From: Ilumatobacteraceae bacterium
Lineage (GTDB): Bacteria > Actinomycetota > Acidimicrobiia > Acidimicrobiales > Ilumatobacteraceae
Assembly (NCBI GenBank): GCA_022843125.1
Contig: JALHOG010000006.1
Span: 62,001 to 126,000, forward strand
Direction: 5' to 3'
Length of the DNA: 64,000 nucleotides
Shown: positions 23,982 to 32,209 of the stretch, piece after piece
Layout: the number at the start of each line of letters is the position of its first letter
Numbering within the stretch: the stretch's first letter is position 1
The notes under the pieces: generated by a model
What the model was told of the DNA's origin: nothing
The model's input: the letters and a program-made list of their open reading frames with translations, nothing else
Database searches by the model: none
Position numbers and translations under genes: made by a program

Positions 23982-25412
23982 TCACGAGTAGCCGAGCGGG
24001 AAGTCGAAGACGTCGACGCCGTCGGTCACGTTGAAGTTGGTCGTGTCACCGCGACGCTTGGAGGCGATCGACGTGCAGAGCGTCTGGAGCGTCCCGTCCA
24101 TCGGGGCGCCATCGATGCCGATGATCGGCACGGCGCCCTCGAACTGGCGGAACAGGCCCGTGTTGGCCGCCGGGGTCTGCGGCACCGCGTCGACCGCGAA
24201 CACCGCCTGCCCGAACAACGCCGGGTCGTACCCGAGCGCCTCGACCTCCTCGGGTGAGCCGGGGAACACGAAGAGCAGCCCGTTCCAGCCGTACGAGTCG
24301 CCGGCGGCGAGATCGGGCAGCGTTTCGAGCAGCCGGTCGGCACCGATGGCGTAGTTCTGGTTCTGGGTGGCGATCGAACCCGCGCTGTTGACGCCGATGA
24401 CGTTGCCTTCGAGATCGAGGAGCGGACCGCCCGAGTTCCCGGGGTTGATCGGCGTCTGCGTGATGATCACGTTCGGGTATCGGGGCAGATCGAGCGCCGG
24501 GGCGTCGAACTGGGTCTCGGGTGTCGAGATCGTGCCGGTGCCCGTGATCAGCGCCGGGGTCTCCGACGCGGTGCCGGGATATCCGAGCGCGACGACGCCC
24601 TGACCGTTGCGCAGCGCGCCCTGGTCACCGATCGGCAGTTCGACGAGGTCGTCGATCCGATCGACGCGGAGCACGGCAAGGTCGTCGCAGGGGGCCGCAC
24701 CCACCAACGTGGCCGAGCGCCGGTCAGGGCCGACGCCGACACTGAACGTCGTCCCGACACCGACCACGTGATAGTTCGTCACGATCAGGCCGTCATCGGC
24801 GTCGTAGACCCAGCCGCTGCCGGTGCCGATCAGCTGACCGTCGACCTCGGCCTGCACCTGCAATACGCCACCGCTGGCGCGCTCGGTGATCTCTTCGGGC
24901 GTCGCCGGGCCGTTGCCCATCGCCACGACGACGACCGCAGCCGCTCCGAGCACGGCCGCCGCCCCGACACCGCCGATCACCAGCGAGCGCCGGCGGCGGG
25001 CGGAACGGATCACCGGGGTCGGCACTGCTGGCATCGTGGCGGGCGTCGCCGACGTGGCGGGTGTGGCGGGCGATGCGATCCGGGACGCCACGTCGATCAC
25101 CGTCGCCGGTCCGACCGCCGGGTCGCTGGCCCGCACGGCGACGGCGGTGCGACCGATGCGCACCACCGCACCCGCTGCGACCGGCGTCGGCTCGGTGATC
25201 CGACGACCGGCGACGAGTACACCGTTGGTCGACCCGAGATCGGCCACCATCACCGTGCCGTCGGGCTGGGGCGAGAACGAGGCGTGTTGCCGCGACACCC
25301 GCTCGTCGTCGTCGAGGACGATCGAGCAGTCATGGTCGCGGCCGACCGTGCGGATTCGGTCGATCGCAACGCTGCGGCCCTGGGCGGGGCCATCGATGAC
25401 GACGAGGAACAT
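23982..25412 (-). CDS. FHA-domain membrane protein with trypsin-like (HtrA-type) protease
   Basis: 476 residues. An N-terminal FHA domain (about 1-95; VGRDHDCSIVLDDDERVSRQHASF and STNG loops) would bind phosphothreonine in the cytoplasm. One membrane helix (about 143-165) leads to an outside S1C serine protease with His215 (TNYHVVG), Asp243/244 and Ser327 (GNSGGPLL). A degenerate PDZ-like end follows. The layout lets a phosphorylation signal inside control a protease outside. It has AGGAGA before the ATG and an ECF-type promoter 38-69 nt upstream (25450-25481). Neighbours are an Hsp70-like protein, a kinase and an ECF sigma factor. Confidence 0.88.
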   Translation of the reverse strand: MFLVVIDGPAQGRSVAIDRIRTVGRDHDCSIVLDDDERVSRQHASFSPQPDGTVMVADLGSTNGVLVAGRRITEPTPVAAGAVVRIGRTAVAVRASDPAVGPATVIDVASRIASPATPATSATPATMPAVPTPVIRSARRRRSLVIGGVGAAAVLGAAAVVVVAMGNGPATPEEITERASGGVLQVQAEVDGQLIGTGSGWVYDADDGLIVTNYHVVGVGTTFSVGVGPDRRSATLVGAAPCDDLAVLRVDRIDDLVELPIGDQGALRNGQGVVALGYPGTASETPALITGTGTISTPETQFDAPALDLPRYPNVIITQTPINPGNSGGPLLDLEGNVIGVNSAGSIATQNQNYAIGADRLLETLPDLAAGDSYGWNGLLFVFPGSPEEVEALGYDPALFGQAVFAVDAVPQTPAANTGLFRQFEGAVPIIGIDGAPMDGTLQTLCTSIASKRRGDTTNFNVTDGVDVFDFPLGYS

Positions 25413-25449
25413 GATCGGATCTCCTGATTGCGAGGAACGGACAACTCAG

Positions 25450-25481
25450 TTTGACGCACTGCATTGCGCACCGGTTCGAAA
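25450..25481 (-). promoter_or_regulatory. ECF-type promoter, copy 1 (FHA protease)
   Basis: Minus strand: TTTCGAAC, 17 nt, CGTCAAA. GAAC and CGTC are the classic -35 and -10 cores of ECF sigma promoters. The predicted start of transcription leaves a leader of about 30 nt that includes the AGGAGA ribosome site. Confidence 0.7.
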
Positions 25482-25501
25482 CTCGCCGCGACGATGTCGC
25501 G

Positions 25502-27679
25502 TCACGCGGTCGAGCCGGGCAACGCCGCGATGCGAACCGCTGCCAACGTGGTCGCGTCGATGAAGGAGGCGGGTGGATCGGCGGTGAGCTGATCCGTGCC
25601 GACCGAGACGACGACGATGTTGACGCCGCACCGGATCGCGATCGTGTACTGGCCGAGGAACGGAATCGGGCTGTCGGCGCTCGTGAGCGTGACGGTGAGC
25701 AGCGCCGCCTGGTCGGAGCACGGCAACGGCACGTCAGCGGGGGTGACCGGCGTGACGCCGGTCTGCATCGCGTACGTGAAGCCTTCGAGGTCGTACGTGG
25801 TGGCTGAGCAATTCGTGAGCGCCTCGGTCGCCGCGGTGAACTCGGCCGCGGCGTTCGCTGCCGTGTCGTAGGTGCTCGCGGAGTGGGCGATCACGGGCAA
25901 CGGCGCACCGGCGATCTGGAACTGCTTCGTGACCTCGTCGACCAGCCCCGTCTCGGCCGTCGCTCCGCAGAACGGTGGACCCTCCACGAACGGGATCTCG
26001 GCCCAGGCTCCGTCGGGTAGTTCGGCGGCGGTGATCAACGACGCCTCGAGTTGGGCCCGGGTCGGACCTGGGGTCGGAGGGGCGACGGTCGCTGGGGGCA
26101 CGGTCGCGGGCGGCACGGTCGGCACGGTCGCGGGCGGCACGGTCGGCACGGTCGCGGGCGGCACGGTCGCGGGTGTCGTCACCGGTGGGGTCGCCGGTGG
26201 GGTCGGTGGTGACGAAGCGGTACCGCCCGGCACGGTCACAACCCCACCGGCAGGCCGTGGCTGACCGGTCGTCGTCGGGACCGCCTCCTCACCACCGTCG
26301 CCCCCCTGGGTCGCGACGATGACCGCCCCGACGAGCAGCACGAGCACGGCGGCGATCGCGCCGAGCACGAGGGGTCGGCGATCGCGTGGGGCCGGGGGCG
26401 CGGCGCCCGTCGGGCGCTCGACAACCGTGCCACCGGTGTCGACAACCGTCGGACGCACCGTCTCGATCACCGTCTCGATCACCGTCGCCGGCTCACCGCC
26501 TGGCGGGTCGATCAGCGTGCCCAAGACGGTCGCGACGGGCGGCGGCCCGGGGCGTTCGATCGTGATCGCCCGGTCGAGGCTCGACCGCTGGGCAAGGAAC
26601 GTCGGGGTGGCGCGCGGGTGCGTGGCACCGACGGCGACCACGCCCTTCGGGTCCCCCCGGCGCGAGAGCGGCACACCGGGGAACGCGGACGCCACCGACT
26701 CTCCGACCAGCGGCGTGCGGCTCGCTCCACCGACGAGGTAGATCGACGACAGCGCGGCCGCATCGAGGCCGGCACCCTCGGCGGTCTGCAGCATCACCGC
26801 CACCGTCTCGTCGACGTACGGCCCGATGATGCGTGCAAGGTCGCGCTGTTCGATCCGCTGCTGCACGAGGCCATCGGGCAACCCGAGCAGCACGTCGGCG
26901 TAGGGGTGCGTCGACAACGCCTCCTTCACCCGGCGCGACTCGCGCACCAGTCCGGCAGCGGCTTGCTGCCAGAGCGCGTCCTCGGCGAGTTGGATCCGCT
27001 CGTACACGCGCTGGTCGAGCCGTTCACCGATCGCGTTCGCGAGGAGCTCGTCGAAGAGTTCACCGCCGAGGCGTGGATCGCCGCCCGGCCGACCGACGAC
27101 GACGAAACCGTCCGGCGAGGCCTGGAGCACGGCGGTGTCGAACGTGCCGCCTCCGAGGTCGTAGACGAGCACGTGCCCCTGCGCCGGGACTGCGCCGTCG
27201 TCGGCGTACGCGATCGCCGCTGCGACCGGCTCGGGGACGAGGACCGGCTGCTCGATCCCGGCCAGTTCGGCGGCGGCGACGAGCTGCTGGCGGCGCGGTC
27301 CGCTCCAGGTGGCCGGATGGGTGAGTCGAACCTCGTGCGGTGGGCGGCCGTGGTAGCGGATGGCTTCCTCGTACACGTGACGCAGCAGATCGGCGACCAG
27401 CGCGGTGATCGGGTGCGCCCGACCGCCGAGGACGACCGGCGCAGGCTCACCGAGACGCGACTTGGGGGCGCGCAAGACGCGGCCGGGGCTGGCGCCGGCG
27501 ATCGTCTCGGCCGCCCGGCCGACGCGTACCGCACCGTCGTCGTCGACGACGATCAACGACGGCAGGCGGCGTTCTCCGTCGATCTCGATGACCTCGGCGG
27601 CGCGTTCGCCGACCCGCGACGCAGCGACGGTGAACGACGTGCCGAAGTCGATCGCCAGCACCCACGGCTCGTCGGTCAT
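25502..27679 (-). CDS. Membrane-anchored Hsp70-like ATPase with extracellular sensor-like domain
   Basis: 725 residues. Residues 1-390 form a DnaK-type actin-fold ATPase (AIDFGTSFT, LTHPATW, VLVYDLGGGTFDTAV, YLVGGASRTPLV). The usual substrate-binding domain is missing. A linker leads to a single membrane helix (436-457), a Pro/Thr/Val repeat (about 490-535) and an outside domain (541-725) with four cysteines. The size and cysteine count recall the PknH-type sensor domain. TTTCGAAC-N17-CGTC is upstream (27731-27762). GTG 27724 is an alternative, leaderless start that would add 15 residues. Probably senses something outside and signals by its ATPase inside. Confidence 0.85.
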   Translation of the reverse strand: MTDEPWVLAIDFGTSFTVAASRVGERAAEVIEIDGERRLPSLIVVDDDGAVRVGRAAETIAGASPGRVLRAPKSRLGEPAPVVLGGRAHPITALVADLLRHVYEEAIRYHGRPPHEVRLTHPATWSGPRRQQLVAAAELAGIEQPVLVPEPVAAAIAYADDGAVPAQGHVLVYDLGGGTFDTAVLQASPDGFVVVGRPGGDPRLGGELFDELLANAIGERLDQRVYERIQLAEDALWQQAAAGLVRESRRVKEALSTHPYADVLLGLPDGLVQQRIEQRDLARIIGPYVDETVAVMLQTAEGAGLDAAALSSIYLVGGASRTPLVGESVASAFPGVPLSRRGDPKGVVAVGATHPRATPTFLAQRSSLDRAITIERPGPPPVATVLGTLIDPPGGEPATVIETVIETVRPTVVDTGGTVVERPTGAAPPAPRDRRPLVLGAIAAVLVLLVGAVIVATQGGDGGEEAVPTTTGQPRPAGGVVTVPGGTASSPPTPPATPPVTTPATVPPATVPTVPPATVPTVPPATVPPATVAPPTPGPTRAQLEASLITAAELPDGAWAEIPFVEGPPFCGATAETGLVDEVTKQFQIAGAPLPVIAHSASTYDTAANAAAEFTAATEALTNCSATTYDLEGFTYAMQTGVTPVTPADVPLPCSDQAALLTVTLTSADSPIPFLGQYTIAIRCGVNIVVVSVGTDQLTADPPASFIDATTLAAVRIAALPGSTA

Positions 27680-27730
27680 GTTGCTCGGTGCATCTTCGGT
27701 CGGTTGCTGCCCATGGTCGGTCACGATCGG

Positions 27731-27762
27731 TGAGACGACGGCTCGGCCGTCGTAGTTCGAAA
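27731..27762 (-). promoter_or_regulatory. ECF-type promoter, copy 2 (Hsp70-like gene)
   Basis: Minus strand: TTTCGAAC, 17 nt, CGTCTCA. The spacing is identical to the other three copies. Transcription would begin near 27724, where an in-frame GTG could be a leaderless start. Confidence 0.65.
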
Positions 27763-27834
27763 CTGGTGCGGTCGTGGCCACGTGTCCCGCAGGTCGATCG
27801 TAGGCGACGCACCCCGCCGAGCAGGCGGTGACGC

Positions 27835-27840
27835 TACGGT
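27835..27840 (+). promoter_or_regulatory. Housekeeping -10 box of the kinase gene
   Basis: TACGGT, 8 nt before ATG 27849. It excludes the upstream GTG at 27828 as start because that codon would lie before the transcription start. Confidence 0.5.
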
Positions 27841-27848
27841 CGACATGG

Positions 27849-29531
27849 ATGGGGCCCGGCGACAGCATCGGCCAGTACCGACTCGAACGGCTGCTGGGAA
27901 CCGGCGCGTTCGCAACCGTCTGGCTCGCCACCGACACCTACCTCGACGACCACGTCGCCATCAAGATCCTCGCCGACAACTGGTCACGCGACGACGACAT
28001 CCGGCGACGCTTCATCGAGGAAGCCAGGATCATGCGCCGCATCGATCACGCACGGATCGTCCGCGTGTTCAGCGTCGACGAGTTGGCCAGCGGTCAACCG
28101 GTCTTCGTGATGTCGTACGCCGACCGCGGCACACTCGCCGAACGGATCGCCGATCGCCGTGCGCAAGCCAGACGCTTCGACACCGACGAGATCGCGACGA
28201 TCATGTCGGAGCTGGTCGCGTGCCTGACGATCGTGCACGACTTCGGTGTCGTGCACCGCGACCTCAAGCCGAGCAACGTCCTGTTCCGGACCCCGCGCCG
28301 CCACGACCCGGCGTCGTCGCTGCCGGGCGAGACGATGGTCCTGGGCGACTTCGGGCTCGCGAAGGACACGATCGCGCGCTCGGGTTTCACGCTCGCAGCC
28401 GGGACCCCTGCGTACATGGCGCCGGAGCAGGCGCGAACGACGAGCGAGCTCGATCACCGGGCCGACCTGTACGCCGCGACGGCCATCATGTTCGAGCTGC
28501 TGACCGGCACACCGCCGTTCAGAGCCGCCACCCTCAGCGACGTGTCGCGCACCAGGGCACAACGTGACGCGGTCCTCGCCGAGAGTCGCGCCGACCTCGC
28601 GCCGCGTTGGCAGGAGCTGATCGACATCGGCCTCGCCGACGAGCCGGCACAGCGGTTCCAGTCGGCCGCCGAGCTCGGCGACGCCGTGCGCGCCGCGGCT
28701 GGTGTGACGACCAGCGTGGATCACGGCGTCACCGAGCCGCGAGCGTCGGTGTCGCCCCTCAGCGGGCTCCTCGGTCGCGTCGACGACATCCTCGAGCGGT
28801 TCGGGCCGGGGCGGTCGGCTGCGATCGACCGCCGCCTGCGCGAGGCACCGATCGTGGCGGTCGTCGGCGACGACGCCGCTGACGACTCCGATGCCACAGC
28901 CCGGGCCGCAGCCCGGGGGCTCGTGACCGTCCACCTCGCGGCTGGTGATGCGCGCCTCGCCGACACCGACGTGATCGTGGTCCCTGCCGAGCACCGCGAT
29001 GCCGTGCTCGACGACCTGCGCACCGCCCCCGCCGGCCCGGTGGCGATCGTCGAACCGTCCGACCACGACGCGCTCGATCACGTGCTCGATCTCGTCGCAC
29101 GACGCGGCGAGGTGGTCCGGGTCTCCGCCGCGCTGTCACAGCTCGACGACGACGTCCGTCGTGCCGGATCGGCCGCCCTGTCCGAGGCCTGGATGCGCGT
29201 CCGTGAACTGGTCGAGCAGGTGCGCCTCGACGTTCCTGCGATCGCCGAACTCGACGCCGTGCGCGCGGTCGTCGCCCGGCGCGCCCTGTTGACGGCGCAT
29301 CACGCCGCTGCGCTCCACCGTGTGCTCCTCGAGGCCGACGCCGCCGCTCGCCTCGGCGCCGGCCCCGACACACCTGATGCCACGCTGATCGACCTCACGG
29401 TGGCGCAGCTCGCCGACTGGCGGTCACTGCAGGACACGGGTCGCGTTCCGTTCGGCAGCCGTGACGCCGTCGAGACGGTGGTGCGTTGCCTCGAACGTCA
29501 GTGGGCTGCGCTGTCGGGGCACACCGGCTGA
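27849..29531 (+). CDS. Soluble Ser/Thr protein kinase
   Basis: 560 residues. The kinase domain is complete: glycine loop GTGAFATVW, Lys39 in VAIKIL, HRDLKPSN with Asp138, DFG 167-169 and MAPEQA 190-195. The C-terminal 290 residues contain no membrane helix. They look like a degenerate P-loop or receiver-like fold (APIVAVVGDDAADD, VIVVPAEH) followed by helices, so this kinase lacks the usual transmembrane sensor. Divergent from the Hsp70-like gene. It is a likely source of the phosphothreonine read by the two FHA proteins in the cluster. The start is set by the -10 box at 27835. Confidence 0.9.
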   Translation: MGPGDSIGQYRLERLLGTGAFATVWLATDTYLDDHVAIKILADNWSRDDDIRRRFIEEARIMRRIDHARIVRVFSVDELASGQPVFVMSYADRGTLAERIADRRAQARRFDTDEIATIMSELVACLTIVHDFGVVHRDLKPSNVLFRTPRRHDPASSLPGETMVLGDFGLAKDTIARSGFTLAAGTPAYMAPEQARTTSELDHRADLYAATAIMFELLTGTPPFRAATLSDVSRTRAQRDAVLAESRADLAPRWQELIDIGLADEPAQRFQSAAELGDAVRAAAGVTTSVDHGVTEPRASVSPLSGLLGRVDDILERFGPGRSAAIDRRLREAPIVAVVGDDAADDSDATARAAARGLVTVHLAAGDARLADTDVIVVPAEHRDAVLDDLRTAPAGPVAIVEPSDHDALDHVLDLVARRGEVVRVSAALSQLDDDVRRAGSAALSEAWMRVRELVEQVRLDVPAIAELDAVRAVVARRALLTAHHAAALHRVLLEADAAARLGAGPDTPDATLIDLTVAQLADWRSLQDTGRVPFGSRDAVETVVRCLERQWAALSGHTG

Positions 29532-29543
29532 CCGCTCGCAGCG

Positions 29544-30071
29544 TCAGCGGTTGAGGAGGTACTGCATCGTCTTGCGGCCCTCGTGGATGCGGCTCTTCAC
29601 GGTCCCCTCGTTCAGGTCGAGCGCCTCGGCGATCTCCGTGTAATCGAGGTCATAGACATCGCGCAGCATCACCGGGACACCGAACTTCGGGTCGACCTCA
29701 CCGAATGCCTCGAGCAGATCGATGCGGTTGCCGGCCACGACACTCGTGCGTTGCGCAGCGGTCAGCTCGACGTCGTCGAGGTCGACGGTGGTGCCACGGC
29801 GCTTGAGCCGGCGGTACGTGTCGAGCCCGGCGTTCAACGTGATCCGGTAGAGCCAGGTCTCGAACCGTGACCGGCCCTCGAAGCGGTCGATCCGGCGTGA
29901 CACCGAGAGCAGCGCGTCCTGGCACGCCTCCTCGGCGTCGAGCTCGTTCGGCAGCAACCGCTTGCAGTGACGGAGCACCTGGGGGCGGATCGCCAGGAGC
30001 AGCCGATCGAGCGCGATCGCGTCACCTCCGGCGGCCGCGGTCGCGAGACGATCGAGCTCGGGGTCGGCCAT
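29544..30071 (-). CDS. ECF RNA polymerase sigma factor
   Basis: 175 residues with region 2 (LLPNELDAEEACQDALLSVSRRIDRFEGRSRFETWLYRITLN) and region 4 (VMLRDVYDLDYTEIAEALDLNEGTVKSRIHEGRK). ATG 30071 is preceded by TACAGT with 8 nt between, so it is probably transcribed by the housekeeping polymerase without a leader. No anti-sigma factor with a ZAS motif is adjacent. Control may go through the membrane proteins or the kinase. It is the most likely reader of the four TTTCGAAC-N17-CGTC promoters in this island. Confidence 0.92.
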   Translation of the reverse strand: MADPELDRLATAAAGGDAIALDRLLLAIRPQVLRHCKRLLPNELDAEEACQDALLSVSRRIDRFEGRSRFETWLYRITLNAGLDTYRRLKRRGTTVDLDDVELTAAQRTSVVAGNRIDLLEAFGEVDPKFGVPVMLRDVYDLDYTEIAEALDLNEGTVKSRIHEGRKTMQYLLNR

Positions 30072-30105
30072 GGCAGCCCACTGTACGTCGCAGATCGACA
30101 GTGCC

Positions 30106-30137
30106 TTTCGAACTGGTCGGCCAGTCGCGACGTCGAA
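30106..30137 (+). promoter_or_regulatory. ECF-type promoter, copy 3 (FHA/zinc-ribbon gene)
   Basis: TTTCGAAC, 17 nt, CGTCGAA, in the divergent region between the ECF sigma gene and the FHA protein. Transcription would start near 30144, leaving a leader of about 48 nt to the GTG. Confidence 0.7.
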
Positions 30138-30191
30138 GCCTCCCGTGATCACCGAACGCACCACGACCTCCGTTCGATCCCGAGGCGACGC

Positions 30192-31262
30192 GTGACCCCG
30201 CGCCCGACGGACCGGCGGGTGATCCCCGTCCCAGGGACCTCCGGGTACGCCGTGGCAGTCACCGGTGCGGTGGCGTTCATCGGCGACGGCGACGTGATCG
30301 CGCAGTCGGTGCTCGACAGCGTGCTGCGACGAGCGCCCGACGGTGGAGCGATCCTCGACCAGCTGACCGGCCTGCTCTCGTCGTCACCGGCCCTGCGCTA
30401 TCCCGGCATCGCCGTGGTGTGCGACGTCGCCGGCGGCCACGAGATCCTCGTCGCAGGCGCGACCGAAGTGGCGGCGAGCGGCCCGCACGGCTCGACCCGC
30501 TGGCGGGCGGTCGGCCCGATGCCGGAGCGGCACCCGGTCCGGACGCTGGATGCCGTCACGCTCGGCACCGTCCACCCCCGATCGCTCGACGGGCTCGACG
30601 ACCTCCGCCGAGGCACCGTGGCCTGCGACGGCGTCGCCGTGATCTGGTCGCACGACTCGCACACCACGATCCCCGAGCCGGCGCACCGTCGGCTGCGCAT
30701 GCGACGCGCACGACCGACGCGCATCGTGAGCGGCATCGTCTGCCCGGCAGGCCACCTCGACGCTCCGGACGCCCACCTGTGCCGCACCTGCGGCGCCGAG
30801 ATCGACCCGGCGCACTCCCCGACGAGGCTCGGGCTCCGGCCGCCGCTGGCGACGCTCGTGTTCGACTCCGGCGATGCGTTCGAGATCGCCGACGACGCCG
30901 TGATCGGTCGCTCGGTCGTCGACGACGTGCGAGTCACCGTCGGCATCGCCACACCGGTCGAGCCGGGTGGGGACGCATCGGCACTCAGCCGCCACCACGC
31001 ATGGCTCGTCGCCCGGGGCTGGTCCCTCGAGCTGGTCGACCTCGGCGCCCGCAACGGCACCTTCCTGAGGCGAACCGGGACGCCCGGATGGCAACGGCTC
31101 GAACCCGGCCGGGCGGTGCTGCTGGCCCACGGCGATCACGTCGCGTTCGCTGAGCGCGTCGCTCGCGTGGAAACACCCCACCGTTTTCGAACCGGACGCG
31201 ACGACATGACGTCGAATCAGTCAGCAACCACCGAACGGAGCGACCATGCCGAATCTCGCTGA
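30192..31262 (+). CDS. Cytoplasmic protein with zinc ribbon and FHA domain
   Basis: 356 residues. The N-terminal 160 residues resemble a PP2C-like or related alpha/beta fold without clear catalytic acids (AVAVTGAVAFIGDGDVIAQSVLDSVL). A zinc ribbon follows, CPAGHLDAPDAHLCRTCG (about 182-199). The C-terminal FHA domain (about 220-335) has VIGRSVVDD, LSRHHAWLV and DLGARNGTFL. No membrane helix. GTG start with GAGG upstream. It is expressed from an ECF-type promoter and overlaps the next gene by 17 nt. It probably binds a protein phosphorylated by the local kinase. Confidence 0.78.
   Translation: MTPRPTDRRVIPVPGTSGYAVAVTGAVAFIGDGDVIAQSVLDSVLRRAPDGGAILDQLTGLLSSSPALRYPGIAVVCDVAGGHEILVAGATEVAASGPHGSTRWRAVGPMPERHPVRTLDAVTLGTVHPRSLDGLDDLRRGTVACDGVAVIWSHDSHTTIPEPAHRRLRMRRARPTRIVSGIVCPAGHLDAPDAHLCRTCGAEIDPAHSPTRLGLRPPLATLVFDSGDAFEIADDAVIGRSVVDDVRVTVGIATPVEPGGDASALSRHHAWLVARGWSLELVDLGARNGTFLRRTGTPGWQRLEPGRAVLLAHGDHVAFAERVARVETPHRFRTGRDDMTSNQSATTERSDHAESR
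31185..31216 (+). promoter_or_regulatory. ECF-type promoter, copy 4 (lipoprotein gene)
   Basis: TTTCGAAC, 17 nt, CGTCGAA, lying inside the 3' end of the FHA gene. Predicted leader of about 23 nt with CGGAGCG before the ATG. It allows separate expression of the lipoprotein. Confidence 0.7.
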
Positions 31263-32196
31263 CCTCACCCTCACCCCCAAGCTGCGCCGGACCATCCACC
31301 GGATCACCGGCACGATCACCTGCACGATCCCCGTCGCCGCAGCGATGGCGATCCTGATCACCGCCTGTGGCGGCGACGGTTCGACCGCCGAGCAGCGACG
31401 GCCCTCGGTCGGTGCCATCGCGACGCCGGTGACGCCAGCGGTGCCCGCGGTGCCACCGTCCGCGCCCGGGGACGACACCGACGCTCAGGCCGGCGGCGCC
31501 TCGAGCAGCTTCGCCGACCTCTTCGGCCCACCGACCGACCGCCTCGGCGGTGCCCCCACCACTGTGCCTCCGACCGTGCCCCCGACCGTGCCCCCGACGG
31601 TTCCCCCGACCGTGCCGACCGTTCCCCCGACCGTGCCGGTGACGGTGCCTCCGGAGGCGATGACTGTCGCCCGCATGCCCGTCGCGCCGATCGCCCCGGA
31701 CTTCGATCGCTTCCGGACCGACATCGACGAGTTGCACACCGTCCTCGTCGACAACGATGCGACCCTCGCCCGGCTCGACCTGTCCGCCGACCGGTGGACG
31801 TCGAGGCTCTCAATCACGATCCTCGACGGCTCGCTGCGGGCGGTGCCGATCGACGGCGGCGTCGTCGGCACACTGCTCGACGTCGACGGCAGCGTTGCCG
31901 GCGCGATCGTGCACGGCGACGCACGCAGTGCGCAGGTCCTGACGGCGGTCGTCACACTGGTCGTCCAGCTCGCTGCCGACACCGAGCTCGACGCGATCGC
32001 CGCCCGCTGGGACGAGGCCACCTCGGCCGACGTCACCGAGTCCGTCGTCCCGGCCGCCGACGGTGGCTTCTGGACGGTGTCGTCGACCGGGGGCTTCGTC
32101 ACGCTGATCAAGATGCAGGACGCTTCACCCGACTGGATCGCGGAGAACGGTCCGCTCTTCTTCGCCGAGACGCTCCTGGCGATGCCGCCCGGGTGA
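31246..32196 (+). CDS. Secreted lipoprotein with VPPT repeats
   Basis: 316 residues. A hydrophobic segment ends with lipobox ILITAC (Cys41). A spacer of about 60 residues leads into a tandem TVPP repeat (roughly 105-135, bases 31558-31650). A globular domain of about 170 residues follows with alternating strands and helices (SADRWTSRLSITILDGSLRAVPIDGG, WTVSSTGGFVTLIKM). The linker type is the same as in the Hsp70-like protein, suggesting both span the wall in the same way. Unknown family. It overlaps the FHA gene and has its own ECF-type promoter. Confidence 0.75.
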   Translation: MPNLADLTLTPKLRRTIHRITGTITCTIPVAAAMAILITACGGDGSTAEQRRPSVGAIATPVTPAVPAVPPSAPGDDTDAQAGGASSSFADLFGPPTDRLGGAPTTVPPTVPPTVPPTVPPTVPTVPPTVPVTVPPEAMTVARMPVAPIAPDFDRFRTDIDELHTVLVDNDATLARLDLSADRWTSRLSITILDGSLRAVPIDGGVVGTLLDVDGSVAGAIVHGDARSAQVLTAVVTLVVQLAADTELDAIAARWDEATSADVTESVVPAADGGFWTVSSTGGFVTLIKMQDASPDWIAENGPLFFAETLLAMPPG

Positions 32197-32209
32197 ACGG
32201 GCCGATCGC

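Noticed and set aside
27828..27848. GTG at 27828 as start of the kinase gene
   Set aside because: It lies upstream of the -10 box TACGGT; the ATG at 27849 fits a leaderless start and the family N-terminus.
31558..31650. CRISPR-like array in the VPPT-coding region
   Set aside because: Short in-frame amino-acid repeat with no spacers; it codes for a wall-spanning linker.
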